Origin: Peltaster fructicola
Taxonomy: Eukaryota > Ascomycota > Dothideomycetes
Assembly: GCA_001592805.2 (NCBI GenBank)
Contig: CP051143.1
Location: forward strand, 1,612,001-1,676,000
Length of the DNA: 64,000 nt
Reading direction: 5' to 3'
In this document: in pieces, positions 1 through 10,346 of the stretch
How positions within the stretch are numbered: position 1 is the stretch's first letter
Layout: each line of letters starts with the position of its first letter
Position numbers and translations under genes: made by a program
Notes under the pieces: model-generated
What the model was told of the DNA's origin: nothing
The model's database searches: none
What the model saw: the letters and a program-made list of their open reading frames with translations, nothing else

Positions 1-284
1 TATCGTTCGTTTCGTAGAGCGTTGTCCAGTCTCTCGTCGGTCGCGACCGATGTGCTTGTGTACCAGCACATTATAGTCCTCGATGTCGGGGCGTCGGTCA
101 ACAAACGAGTCAAGGTGATATGGTCACCGACATAGCCTGGCCAAGCACGCCTGGAAACTAATCTTTTCTAAACAAAGAATCGAAGGATTTGAAGCCAGAA
201 AGTCTGCACTCGTGTCAATCACGCCTCACAGACACATAGACGCTTGTATGGCTATCACATCGCAGCTGGTGGACAGGTCAAGAG

Positions 285-292
285 TATAAGTA
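285..292 (+). promoter_or_regulatory. Putative TATA box of the small GPI-protein gene
   Basis: A TATAAGTA element lies about 105 bp upstream of the ATG at 392, in a pyrimidine-rich promoter. Placement fits a core promoter, but this is judged from sequence alone. Confidence 0.4.
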
Positions 293-391
293 AGGTATGC
301 TTTCCTACTGTCTTCCCTTCCATTATCCAACAACCAACACATTCTGGAATCCTCGTTCTCGCTCCACACCAACCCTCAACAACACAAGACA

Positions 392-1113
392 ATGGCATAC
401 ACTCTTCTCGCCGCCCTCCTCTTTGGCCTCACAGCTGCAGCAGATAGCACCTCAAGCACAATCACATCGCGCGCAACGACTAGCTCCCTTGTCACATCCA
501 CTAGCCCATCGGCCTCTGTCATCACTACTCTTGCTATCGATAATTACTCCTTGAACGGTTTCGTCGGATCTATTGTACGTATGCCATAAGAGATAATATA
601 CTCGGTACTAATTCTTGATCTCAGGTCAGCGCCGACGTCTGTAGAACAACCTACAATGTGGCATGTACGAGGAGCGACGGCTGTATCGCCGGTCCCCTGG
701 CACTTCGGTCCGGCGACTTTGCTCAGATGACAGAGGGCCCATCATTCCAGCAACTTGTCACTACGGCCTCAGTCGACAAGACCAGCGGTGTCCTGTCGTA
801 TCTGTGTAGGGTGTCTGCGAGGACCTCGGCAACCTGCACAATCTCGATCAGTGGATCAGTCAGAGGGCAATACGCATATACCAGCACCACCACCACATAG
901 TATGTCTCTTTTCAACTTCCCTCCCGAACAGCCACTAATTTGTTTCGCAGCTCTGCTTCGTATGGTACTCTGACTGTCACTGCTGGCACAATCCCAACTG
1001 GAAGCTGCACATCCACTGGAGGTGGTGCTCTGCCAACAGCTTACGCAAACATGGTCAAGGTCGTCGCAGTTCCCGCCGCAGCTGCCGCCCTTGCAGTGGT
1101 AGCTGGCATCTAG
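392..1113 (+). CDS. Small secreted, probably GPI-anchored cell-surface protein
   Basis: Three exons are read as 392-574, 625-899 and 951-1113, joined by GTACGT..CAG and GTATGT..CAG introns of about 50 nt, giving 206 aa. The N-terminus is a signal peptide (MAYTLLAALLFGLTAAADS). A Ser/Thr-rich stretch follows, then a central domain with five cysteines (motifs DVCRTTY, VACTRSDGC, SYLCRV, ATCTIS) and one more in SCTSTGG. The C-terminus is a small-residue region followed by a hydrophobic tail (AAAAALAVVAGI) with no charged end, which is the layout of a GPI attachment signal. I infer a cell wall or plasma membrane protein, possibly glycosylated. I do not recognise the domain. The splice phases agree, and the last exon supplies the hydrophobic tail, which supports the model. 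Confidence 0.72.
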
Positions 1114-1427
1114 AGATCGATATCCATTTCATGATAGCCATTCCATGCCGATATAGACCACATCCAACAGATCCGTAATGCTTGCCAAGATGCTTGATCA
1201 ATAGTTTCCTTCTTTATGACAGGCTGAGCGACACCCTGTGGATTAGCCCAGCAGCCACGCCTGAGTGAAGCATAACGTGCGAACCATGAGTTCTGTCAAA
1301 TTAAGACGAGGCCGTGGTGCGCACGGACCATATTGTAGTTCTTCACATCGTTCTTCAAGGACTATACACAACTCAAATGGTGCCGCTGAGCCTGCGATAG
1401 ATGTAGATACATCGAGATTCGACGTCC
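1114..1427. other. Intergenic region between the GPI protein and RRP36
   Basis: These 314 bp hold the 3' end of the first gene and the promoter of RRP36. I see no convincing gene or repeat. Confidence 0.5.
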
Positions 1428-2396
1428 ATGGCGCAACACAGTCATTTTCAGGATAACATCAGGCCTGCTACAGGCTCTGACATCGAGGACTACCACACGG
1501 ATGAGGATCTGATTGGCGATGGACATTTCGATAGCGACTCGAGCGAGGCCGAGCCTGAAAACCAGCCTGACTCGGAGCCAGAAGATGATGTTCTAGACGT
1601 CGATCAGAAGCTGAACACTGTCTCATTTGGCGCTCTCAAGAAAGCCAATGACTCGCTGTCGAAGAAGCGTAAGGCCGACAACGAACATGGCCCAGATCAG
1701 GAAGCAAAGCTCGAATCTCTGCGAAAACGACTGCAGTTGATCAGGAAGGAGAAACGGCAGCCGGTCACAGTAAGCAAGAAACAGTCTGCTGCGTCGTTTG
1801 CCACCAACGAGGATGATGTAGACGAAGATAGCGACGACTCATCTGGTCCCGAGGAGACGACGACGAAAGGCCGTGCAAAGCATGCTCCAGCATCACAATC
1901 CTCGAAGCATCAAGTCTCGCGGAAGCGTCAGGTGATTGAGGTGCCGAAGATGCACTTGCGAGACCCACGTTTTGACACTGTGAGGTATGCACCAAGCAAC
2001 ACAGATGCTCAAGACAAAGCATATGCCTTTCTGCGTGACTACCAGAAGTCAGAAATGCAGGAGCTCAAGACGGCTATGAAGAAGACAAAGTCGCAGGACG
2101 ACAAGGACGTGCTTCGTCGCAAATTGAACGCTATGGAGAATCGACTGAAGGCCAAGGAGGCCAAGGAGCGAGAGCAAGACATCGTTCGGAAGCATCGCAA
2201 GCAAGAGCGTGATCAGGTCAGAGAAGGCAAGACACCGTACTTCTTGAAACGCAGTGAGATCAAGCAGCAGGCTCTTGTCGAGAAGTTCCAGAGCATGAAG
2301 AGCAAAGATCGCGAGCATCTGATGGAGAGGCGACGGAAGAAAGAGTCTCAGAAAGAGAAGAGAAGGATGCCAGAGATGCGAAGAGGTGTTAGTTGA
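1428..2396 (+). CDS. RRP36: RRP36, rRNA biogenesis protein (small-subunit processome)
   Basis: A single-exon 322-aa protein. RRP36 acts in the nucleolus in early cleavage of pre-rRNA to make 18S rRNA, as part of the 90S pre-ribosome. The family signature is visible: a short VSFGALKKA motif near residue 65, then a DPRFD motif at 179-183, followed by a long charged coiled-coil region and the conserved GKTPYFLKRSE motif toward the C-terminus. The N-terminal third is acidic and low in complexity (runs of D, E and S), as is usual for the family, and the tail is very basic. The ATG at 1428 is used because it opens the acidic N-terminus; no earlier in-frame ATG is seen. Its stop is 167 bp from the convergent RCE1 stop. 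Confidence 0.9.
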   Translation: MAQHSHFQDNIRPATGSDIEDYHTDEDLIGDGHFDSDSSEAEPENQPDSEPEDDVLDVDQKLNTVSFGALKKANDSLSKKRKADNEHGPDQEAKLESLRKRLQLIRKEKRQPVTVSKKQSAASFATNEDDVDEDSDDSSGPEETTTKGRAKHAPASQSSKHQVSRKRQVIEVPKMHLRDPRFDTVRYAPSNTDAQDKAYAFLRDYQKSEMQELKTAMKKTKSQDDKDVLRRKLNAMENRLKAKEAKEREQDIVRKHRKQERDQVREGKTPYFLKRSEIKQQALVEKFQSMKSKDREHLMERRRKKESQKEKRRMPEMRRGVS

Positions 2397-2563
2397 TGTG
2401 CTCTTGCACGAATCTGTCATCCTATTGCATACGCCAACAGCGAGTCTTCTTTCGCCACTCATGAAGTCACAGAACCGCTGGCCGAAAGCGAACGTGATCT
2501 GCCAGGCTTCGCGATCACTAGCACGAACGTTCGGACGATGCAGAATGAATGCGTTTCTGTCAG

Positions 2564-3750
2564 CTACAGCTGCGACGGTACAGACACTGAGAAGGCTGCC
2601 AACGCGTAGTTGCTCTCTGTGAAGCGCCATAATAACTTGTAAAAGCCATATGCGCCAACAGGCAATAGAGTGTAGTAGATGACCGTCCACAGTGCGCTCT
2701 TCCTTGACACTGTCGCAGTAGTGTGCATGGCGTCCTCTTGTGGCAGTAGTGCTGCGTTGCCAACCTTGACAATGCCTTCAGCATCATCTCTCTTACCTTG
2801 AGCCACGTCGGGAGCAACCTGATGAGCTGGTGCCTCGTCGACACCGACTCGCCCCCAAACTCTCGGAAAGCCCATGCAGTTGCAGAAGGAATGGGCTAAG
2901 ATTGTTGCTAACAGGCTACCAGTCCTCAGGAATACGAATGCTTCGAAGAAACCGAACAGACTTGTGTATGTGAATTGGAATAGGCTCCGTACGATACCTT
3001 GAAACCAGATCATAGCGGATGGAGTCTTTTGGCCAGGTAGGGTATGCGACTTGAGGAAGTCTACCAGATGATGTACGTGAGCCAAGCCGAAGATCAATGG
3101 GCTCACAAAGACGATCTTTGTGGCATCGACTCTAGCGATGAGGTAAAGTGGGATGGTCAGCGCCCGGAAAACAACCTCCTCGCTCAGTGGTGCGATGACG
3201 AGGTTGCGGTAGCCGATCCATGAGTCCCATACACTCTCCTTGAGACTGTAGAAACCAAGTTCACGCCAGCCACCATCGGCCACGAGCGCTTCAAACAGAG
3301 GTCCAATGAAGAGTACAGCGACAAGACCTAGTACGCTGACGCAGTCCAACGCACTGAATGGCCATAGTCCCGTTAAGTGGAGCAGATCTGTTGTCGTTGC
3401 ATGGGCATATTCGATAAGAATGAATGCTGTGATGGCTGTGCAGGCAAAGCATGTCAAGAAGACTGCTCGCACTCGAGCTTGTATCACACTGGGAGCATTG
3501 CGGCTACTGAGAGGTGTCGATCGAAGAGTCGGTGACAGGTAGAAGGGTGCAATATAGAGAACTGTGAAGAGGACCGAACACAAGATAGCTGTTCTCTCGG
3601 TTATTGGAGGCGGCGTTGCTTGGGCTGATCAGTTCACGTCAGGACACTTGCTATCCCTTCGCACTCACTCTTCGGCTTTGTGTAGAGGCCAGTCAAACTT
3701 GTCAACAGCTTGGTGCCACGCTCGATGTAATCCGATGGGCTGGGAGCCAT
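2564..3750 (-). CDS. RCE1: RCE1, CAAX prenyl endopeptidase (CAAX protease 2)
   Basis: RCE1 is an ER-membrane intramembrane protease that removes the last three residues of prenylated CaaX proteins such as Ras and a-factor type pheromones. The model has exon 1 at 3750-3669, a 44-nt intron with GTGAGT donor, and exon 2 at 3624-2564, giving 380 aa. The spliced N-terminus (MAPSPSDYIERG..GLYTKPK..VLYIAPFYL) matches the usual RCE1 start, so exon 1 is well supported. The ABI/CAAX family signature is present: glutamate pair E176-E177 in LSEEVVFRA and H210 in FGLAHVHH, with several hydrophobic helices around them. The C-terminal TM segment (YYTLLPVGAYGFYKLL) is also conserved. The intron is at the short end for fungi, so its exact ends are less sure than the gene call. 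Confidence 0.88.
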
Positions 3751-4612
3751 ATCTGGTAGGACGGCAACGCAGTCTGGCCAGAAGCGACAGGGTGGAGGTG
3801 AGAACAAGTGAGCCGTCAAAATAAGCTTTCGTTACGGTGCCACACACGCGTAGAGACGCGTTTTGTGGTTGCTGGAATTCAACAATCGAGTACAATCTTT
3901 CGACCAGACGACTTGCGTTACACCTCACCTCCTTGCGACACTACGAGCTATCGTGAGCATGTCGCCATTCGACTCAATGGCCAACAGCGCTTCGGAGTGT
4001 CTTGTAATTCCAGAATGGAGGAAGCTCGACTGGCTGGCGATCGCGCGCGTAATCTCCGCCCGCAGCTTCGTTTGACCACTTTTCGCACGCGTCCCTTGGT
4101 CCTGTCCGCCAACGACACACCAATCGACACTCGCCTATCCAAGTAGGATGACGAGACTGTGAACTACCGGGCATCGGCTCATCCTTAGGCAGGTCGTGGC
4201 GTGTTTTTCGACACTGGAGACCAAGCACAGATTTGTCGAGCCTCCCTTCACGACATCTCAACCTTCTCACAGAGTGAACACGTTCACCGTCTCGTCTATC
4301 ACTCGCCAAAGGATCGACCAGCAGTTGCCGTCATCTCGCAGCATTAGAGATTGAACTGCATGCACACGAGCCCAATATCCACTGCGGCTCTGCGTCTCCC
4401 TGCAGCGTGCATAAGCGTCTTCTGACACACCAGCATCTCAAAATATCGCGACCAGCATTTGCGAAACACTTCTCTACTGCTCGAGCAGGCGCATACCTTC
4501 GACTTGGGCTTTATTCGTACTCTTCTTTGTCACTCATTATTCAATCATGATTTAGCACTGCTGCTCACGACTATCTTTCCTTGTTCTATTCTTAATGTTC
4601 TAATTCAACAAC
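3751..4612. other. Divergent promoter region, RCE1 and serine-rich membrane protein
   Basis: The 862 bp hold both promoters. The half next to 4613 is rich in pyrimidines, as in a fungal 5' leader. A minimal upstream ORF (ATG ATT TAG) lies at 4547-4555, about 60 bp before the main start, and could lower translation. Short ORFs in between show no family signature. Confidence 0.5.
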
Positions 4613-7521
4613 ATGTTTCTCGATCCAGAACCACGAAATTCACACCGACGACAGAGCCAGAGCGAATTCCAGGGCTTTATACCACCCCTTGCTTCGCCTA
4701 TAGATCAACGCATGATACGGAAGCCGCTTGGCGATCGCTCCCCGAATCAGCCTATAACAAAAGTCTTTGAAGATGAGGACACAAAGCCGACTGTTCGTCT
4801 AGTCAGGGCAACGCCATCTGTGGCATCAATACGAAAAGAGGTGTTTGGAGAGCCTGGGGACAAAGCTCGTAAGGAGAAGTGGAAGCCTGCTCGTTCACCA
4901 GATCTAAAGCTGGAACTCGAGAAGGATCTTCTTGCTTCAGACCTGCAGACGCCCCAAAACGAGGTGCACGACGTCGAGCTTTCGATAGATGACTCTTTGA
5001 ACAGCGCTGTATCAGAAGACCTACCGCCATGGAAGCGCCGGAGCATCAGCTCGAGCAATTTCTCACAGGCAACGACATTAAAGGGAAGCGAGAACGCTGG
5101 CAGCGCCTATGCTGGAAGCCAACGTTTGAGCTCAGGCACGACTGTCAGAGAGCTTTCGACGCTTCATGACACTTCTCTCGAAGATTTACCAGAGTCTGCC
5201 GAAGAGGCTGGCCCTCTCGACGACACTGATTGCTCAATCACTACATACGAGTACGAGGAATCGATAGCTGAGCAGCAGACTATTAAGCCTGTGCTTGCAT
5301 CGATCAAGTCATATGAGAGCGAGATCCCGCAAGCTGAGACACCACGACCACGGTCGAGACGTGCTACCTGGTTATCAGAATTAGAGCATATCTCAAGTTC
5401 ACCTCCAGTCGAGCGTAGCTACGGACCAGCCATTCCACCACGGATCAGCTCGAAGCACGCATCCGTCGGTAGCTTCTCACTCATCCAAAGTGCGGCCTCC
5501 ACTCCCAAGGCATCCCCATCACAAGCGTCTTCAAGCAGCTTCCCTTTGATTCGAGCTGCTGACGCAACACCACAAACGACTTCCTCTACACCAGAAGTGT
5601 GGAGTGCTTCACCTGCCCAGTCAGAGGCATCTAATCCGACCTTTCAAGACTTCGCTTCGTCTCCCAACTTTGCTGCATACCCTTCATCTCCTAACTTTAT
5701 AGCTTACGACACTTCACCGACACGACCACGTTCAAGAAGCCACCCGCTCCGTGGCGAGCCTTCTTATGAGTCCATCTCATCTCGCCTACAAGGCGAACAA
5801 ACGCAACGACGGAGCCTCGCGCCGAGTGCGTCATGGAGCTCCGTCGACCCTGCTTCATCGCACGATACCCTGCCATCACTACATGTGCCTCGTAGACGAC
5901 TTCGGATGATCAAAGGCTCACACTCACTTGATTTGAACCGTCAAGTTCAGGAGAGCACTCATCCGTACTCGAGGAACGGGTTTAGCGGCAACCTCAGTAC
6001 GATCGCCAGCGAAAGCGAGAGAAGCAGAAGTCGCACTGCGAGCCAGCAGCTCAGCCATTTCTCGCTCGGCAGTGGTAACACGGCTGATAACACCTTGGGT
6101 CTCTCAGCTGACTGGACACATCAACGCCTCGGAAGCGTGCCAGTCGCTACAGCAGGAGATGACGAGCCTGGCGATATGACTCTTGGATTGTACAGAGAAG
6201 AGAGCGCCATGCCCGAGCCACTGTTCCGAGCACCATCACCTCCCTACCAAGTCTTCAACAAGAAGTACGATGGGCCTCTGCCTCCACTACCTCCAATGCC
6301 ATCTCTGCATGACGAAGATCACGACACACTCGCTGAGCTGAACCCAGGACTAAAGCTCAAGAGATCAGGGTACTCACTACGACACCAGCGCAGCGGCACT
6401 TCTTTACGACACTCCACGAGCGGCAGCTCTTTGCGACACCAGCGAAGCAACAGTACTCCTGTCCATTCTCGCCAGATTAGCATTACCAGCTGCAGCGAAA
6501 GCGATCGGTGGAGCACTGGAACTAGTATTTTTCCTACCTGGGCCAAGGCGTTCTACTCTGGCAATGTTGCAATCGCTTCTATGAGCCACATCTCGCTCTA
6601 CTCGGTAGCGTCGCCACCTACTCGCGAGGGAGCTCAGAATGGCACAAGGTTTGAACGCTTCCCTAGCAAGAGGTACCAGCGAAGCATTGCAAGTCCTCCA
6701 ACCACTGCCATGAGCGATGCCGAGTTTGAGACTCCTCAGGGTAAGTTCACGATACCGGCTATCTTTCGCCCACGAAATCGACCACTGCGGATCACTGAGG
6801 CAGATGAGCATGGCGTTCCACGGCCACAAGTTCGCCATGTGCAGAGTACGGAAACCATGGATTCGATGGCTATCGAGCCTGTGCCGTTGAGCGAGCTTGT
6901 TGCGCAAGCTCGCCTTCCGTCTGGTCGGCCCGTGTATGGCGAGCTCAAGGACGATTCGGAACACCGACCAAAGGTGCCTCGCAAGTACTCCAAGCAGAAG
7001 CAGTGGGACGAGATGGACTACCCACGGCCAATGACTCAAGACGAAATGGCAGGTCTGAACATTCCTATGCCGCATCTCGCTCCGACCAAGCGGTCTTCTG
7101 CGCACATTGATGCATGGCGCCCACCGTCCTTCGTTGAGTCAATCGACCTCATCTTCAAGTCTAGAGGTCATAGACAGATTCTGTTCTTCCTGGTAGGCTT
7201 CATCTGTCCATTCGTATGGATGATTGGTGCCTTCATGCCTCTTCCTCCTAGGCCTGGCAATGGTTCCGACCCTGAGAAAGGCAGTGTACTTGATGACAAC
7301 CTCGATGCAGCCATCCAGCAGCATGCAGCTGGTGAAGCCGCAGAAAGATGGAGAGAAGAGAAGGCCTGGCGACAAGGCCTGTGGTGGCGGAATGTCAACC
7401 GTGTGATGAGCGTTGTTGGTTTGTTCATCATCGGTGCCGTGGTAAGTTGTACGACCTGATGATATACATATGAAGCTGATCGTTCGTGCAGATTGCCATT
7501 GCGGTTGTCGCAACTCGCTAA
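4613..7521 (+). CDS. Serine-rich membrane protein with two C-terminal TM segments
   Basis: Exon 1 is 4613-7441 and a short exon 2 is 7492-7521, joined across a GTAAGT..GCAG intron of 50 nt, giving 952 aa. Residues 1 to about 820 are Ser/Pro/Arg-rich and likely disordered, with many possible phosphorylation sites and a local repeat near 585-615 (units like SLRHQRSG). The conserved part is the C-terminus: a basic region, a TM helix near 855-875 (ILFFLVGFICPFVWMIGAF), a charged loop with RWREEKAWRQGLWWRNVNR, and a second TM near 930-950. Without splicing the second helix would be cut short; exon 2 adds IAIAVVATR and completes it. Fungal genomes annotate such proteins simply as serine-rich proteins. 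I infer a cytosolic tail anchored by a C-terminal hairpin, function unknown. Confidence 0.8.
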
Positions 7522-7947
7522 TGTTGACTTGTCTCATGACCTACACTACAACAGCCCAGACATTTACGATCTCATCTAGTTCCGATTCAGTATCTTATGA
7601 CAGCGTCCTGGCGAGCTATACGATCCTTTGCTGGTCATTTTTACGACACCCACAACTACGCACGATATGGTCTCATACATTCATTGACGTAACGAGTCCG
7701 ATGCCGACTTTTAGCACAATCTATGTCACGGCAAATGTCCATACTCTCATTTGATAGCCATATATTAATGCCAGATTATCTGTAACATTGCTATTACGCA
7801 CGGGTTGGCATGTTCTGAAGCATCAAATATATGCTGCAAGGTCGCTCAGCCTCTCAGATCTGCTCCAGCACAACGCTCCGGGACTCGACAGTAGCAGGGG
7901 TGTCGCTGCCATGATAGAGGCATTCTCTCCGGGACTTAAGATGTAGC
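7522..7947. other. Convergent 3' region
   Basis: About 425 bp between two convergent stop codons, somewhat AT-rich, presumably both 3' UTRs. No gene is seen. Confidence 0.5.
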
Positions 7948-9216
7948 TTAGTGCCCAAAGGCCCCATCATCAATGCCATCATCGATAGCATCCTGGCGGT
8001 CTATAAGCCGCCCAGGCAAATCGCTCGTATAGAAAGGCACAAAATCTTTGGAAGTACCCCACAGGCCGAAATGTCGATCCCACATGTAAGGGCCATCTGA
8101 TCGGAAACCCGCAAGGACCATATCGATCTCATTGTGAGGGACGAAGTGAGTCATGCCCGTGCAATTGTAGCCCTTGCTGCACAAAGACCACAGGCGACGA
8201 GCAGGACAAGCCCTGCAGCCATTGCTAAGGATGTCGAGGACCATTTGATCGTGCTGAGCTGTTCCATCCGAGCCCGACTTTCGCCGCGCCGCATCGCGGC
8301 ATGCAGAGCTGAAGACTTCGACAGGTATCTCCGGGTAGTACGATGGCCAGGCCATAGCCACGAGAGCGTTGAGATTCATGGATGGATTGGCCAAACCAAA
8401 GTTTCGTGGATCGAGTTCGTGAGATCGAGCAATTGATCGGAGCGCGACTTGAAGATCACGCCATGAGCCATATATGTGCTCCAGCTGTCCTGATAAAAGC
8501 ATTGATCCGAGATCTCCAAACGTGACCAGCAGGGGTGTCGACATGGGCAGGGGCCTGGAGGCGCTTTGCTGACTTGCGCCAATCGTCTGGTTAGATATAT
8601 CATAACTGTGTTGTGAGCGTTGTGATACATGATGTTCGTCCAAGCTCGATCGCTGCAGAGCACTTGACGAGCCGCCAGATCGACGATCACGCTCATGATG
8701 TGCTCTTGATGGTTCTGCATAAGCCGAGTGTCGATGTTGTCTCTTATGCTTCTCCTTGCTCCTACTCTCTGGCGTTCGACCTTTACGCTTAGATCGAGAC
8801 GCATCTGCCTCGTGTGCATGTAAGGCTGGTGTTAGCCAGCTCTGGTCTTGCATTGCCTGTGCTTCTTGGACTTGCGAATGGTGCTGATGCGGCATTTGCC
8901 AGCCAACAGCCGGGCCAGGCTGGTATATGTGCTGAGAAGGCAGTGACCAGTCTAAGTTATCACCATGCTGCCGCATCTGCTGATCGAGATATCCAATCGG
9001 CGGTCGAGCAGGCATCACAGTTGGCCAATGGGCAGTGCCTGCTTGTACACGGACTGGTGCTGGCATCTGCATCTGATAGCCGGAGAGATACCCAGACTGG
9101 TAGTGCAAGTCCGGTGCGCCAAGTCGATGTAGGCGCTGGGTTCGTTGCGCTGTGGTGTTTGTGACATGCTGCTCAGTGATATAGTCACCATCGAACTGCT
9201 CGTTGATGTGCTGCAT
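7948..9216 (-). CDS. Hypothetical protein, disordered N-terminus and Cys-containing C-terminal domain
   Basis: A single-exon protein of 422 aa that I do not recognise. Residues 1 to about 230 are rich in Gln, His, Ser and Arg, low in complexity, with a basic stretch (SKRKGRTPESRSKEKHKRQ) that could be a nuclear signal. Residues about 230-410 look folded: hydrophobic and aromatic residues are spread evenly, and a cluster CRACPARRLWSLCSKGYNC gives the spacing C-x2-C-x8-C-x5-C, which could bind zinc. The ATG at 9216 opens the frame. A 30-bp tandem duplication lies just upstream in the leader. No pathway can be proposed. The even codon use and length make it a likely real gene. Confidence 0.65.
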   Translation of the reverse strand: MQHINEQFDGDYITEQHVTNTTAQRTQRLHRLGAPDLHYQSGYLSGYQMQMPAPVRVQAGTAHWPTVMPARPPIGYLDQQMRQHGDNLDWSLPSQHIYQPGPAVGWQMPHQHHSQVQEAQAMQDQSWLTPALHAHEADASRSKRKGRTPESRSKEKHKRQHRHSAYAEPSRAHHERDRRSGGSSSALQRSSLDEHHVSQRSQHSYDISNQTIGASQQSASRPLPMSTPLLVTFGDLGSMLLSGQLEHIYGSWRDLQVALRSIARSHELDPRNFGLANPSMNLNALVAMAWPSYYPEIPVEVFSSACRDAARRKSGSDGTAQHDQMVLDILSNGCRACPARRLWSLCSKGYNCTGMTHFVPHNEIDMVLAGFRSDGPYMWDRHFGLWGTSKDFVPFYTSDLPGRLIDRQDAIDDGIDDGAFGH

Positions 9217-9631
9217 CTTGCCTTGATGAAGGAAGTTGAGTTCGTTAATGCCTATATGAAGGAAGTTGATTGTGTTGATGCCTTTGGAAGATGCAATGCT
9301 GCTGAGTTGGAGGAAGAATGCAGTGAGGCTGCGAGGAGTTGCGTGTATTTAACCACTGATACAGCAGTACTTGCGAGCTTCGGGAGACGAGGGTATAGCA
9401 TGTACTGCTTGTCAGGTCTTGACCAGGCTGGACGGTCAGATTGCTAAGTAGTCAGTGACTACGATGATGGTCCAGCCAGTTCCTGCCCGTTCTTTGCGGC
9501 AACAGGTACCGGTAACACTGCTGAGAAGAGATGATCCTTGTGAGCAGCGTACTTTCATGCAGTGACCCTCTCCATATCCTCACGGCTTCGTAGACAAAGC
9601 CCGAATGAAAGGCGTTGTCAGGGTACTCGTC
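9217..9631. other. Promoter region of the 422-aa protein gene
   Basis: The 415 bp separate two minus-strand genes. Apart from the 30-bp duplication at 9226-9285 I see no structure. Confidence 0.5.
9226..9285. repeat. 30-bp direct repeat, two imperfect tandem copies
   Basis: The word ATGAAGGAAGTTGA recurs with a period of exactly 30 bp (9226 and 9256), and the flanking bases (TT.A/GATGCCT) also repeat with a few differences. It sits 10 to 70 bp upstream of the ATG at 9216, so within the leader or core promoter of that gene. Confidence 0.8.
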
Positions 9632-10138
9632 TCACGCTGTCATCCAGCTCGGCATATCTCCAGCTGCCTCACTTCTCTCCCAAGGTTTCCTCCTTGTCTC
9701 AGCTTGACTCTCACTCGACTGTCCTTCGAGAATGGTGTCTGGTATATCTTTAATTCCTGGTATAGGCTTGCCTTCGGTGATCAGCTCGACAATTTGGGCG
9801 AATGAAGCAGGCTTCGGTGCCTCTGCCATGCCTCCTGCTCCGCCTCCATTCTCTGTTGGCATTGCATCGCTCGTAGAATTGCTGCCATTGACAACTCCGT
9901 TACGATGTCCTTCCACCCACTGTCTGTAGCCGTCGAAGTCGACAGTGGTGCCAGCTTTCCGTGCATAGTAGTAGCACTTGGCTCGAAGGGTCAGATGCTC
10001 GACTTGCTCTGGGTTCTGAACAGATCCTAGGATGGCACTGAGTCCTCCCTGAAACTCGTTGTCCTCTGCCCAAGGATATGCATCGAGCTGCTCATATAGC
10101 GAGGTTTGATCGTTTGTAGTCGTTGCAACAGCCGCCAT
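9632..10138 (-). CDS. PEX39: PEX39-like KPWE-domain protein (peroxisomal PTS2 import factor)
   Basis: A 168-aa single-exon protein. Residues 13-80 form a small conserved N-terminal domain (EQLDAYPWAEDNEFQGGL..YYYARKAGT). Residues 110-154 match the KPWE domain: a helix F-A-Q-I-V-E-L-I, then GKPIPGIKDIP, a Ser/Gln-rich linker and RRKPWE at about 149-154. Proteins of this type (yeast YJR012C, human C6ORF226) have recently been described as PEX39, a partner of PEX7 in import of PTS2 proteins; this rests on memory of the literature. The assignment by motif is good, and function in this organism is inferred. The gene is divergent from SCD6, with 208 bp between the two ATGs. Confidence 0.7.
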   Translation of the reverse strand: MAAVATTTNDQTSLYEQLDAYPWAEDNEFQGGLSAILGSVQNPEQVEHLTLRAKCYYYARKAGTTVDFDGYRQWVEGHRNGVVNGSNSTSDAMPTENGGGAGGMAEAPKPASFAQIVELITEGKPIPGIKDIPDTILEGQSSESQAETRRKPWERSEAAGDMPSWMTA

Positions 10139-10346
10139 GATGTTTGCAAGCTTGCTGCCCTCTGAAGATCACAATGGTTGTTGTCTGTTGTCATAAGGGC
10201 GACCTCGGAGGTGAGGTTCACGACTTTTGACATTCCAACCTCATAACTCGTCAAAGCGTGGCTTCAACTTTGCGCAAGCACACAATGCGACATCTTTTGC
10301 TACGAACACATTCCCTTAATCTTCACCTCTTCCTCAGTCCTGCACA

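Noticed and set aside
1-71. Possible start of a minus-strand gene running off the left edge (ATG at 71)
   Set aside because: Only about 23 codons are visible, with no motif, and other frames look just as open.
2049-2690. A 213-codon open frame on the minus strand
   Set aside because: It lies antisense to RRP36 and the RCE1 end, and its protein has no family pattern; it mirrors the codon bias of the real genes.
3808-4309. Open frames on both strands upstream of the serine-rich gene
   Set aside because: They overlap each other, have no motif and fall within the promoter and leader region.
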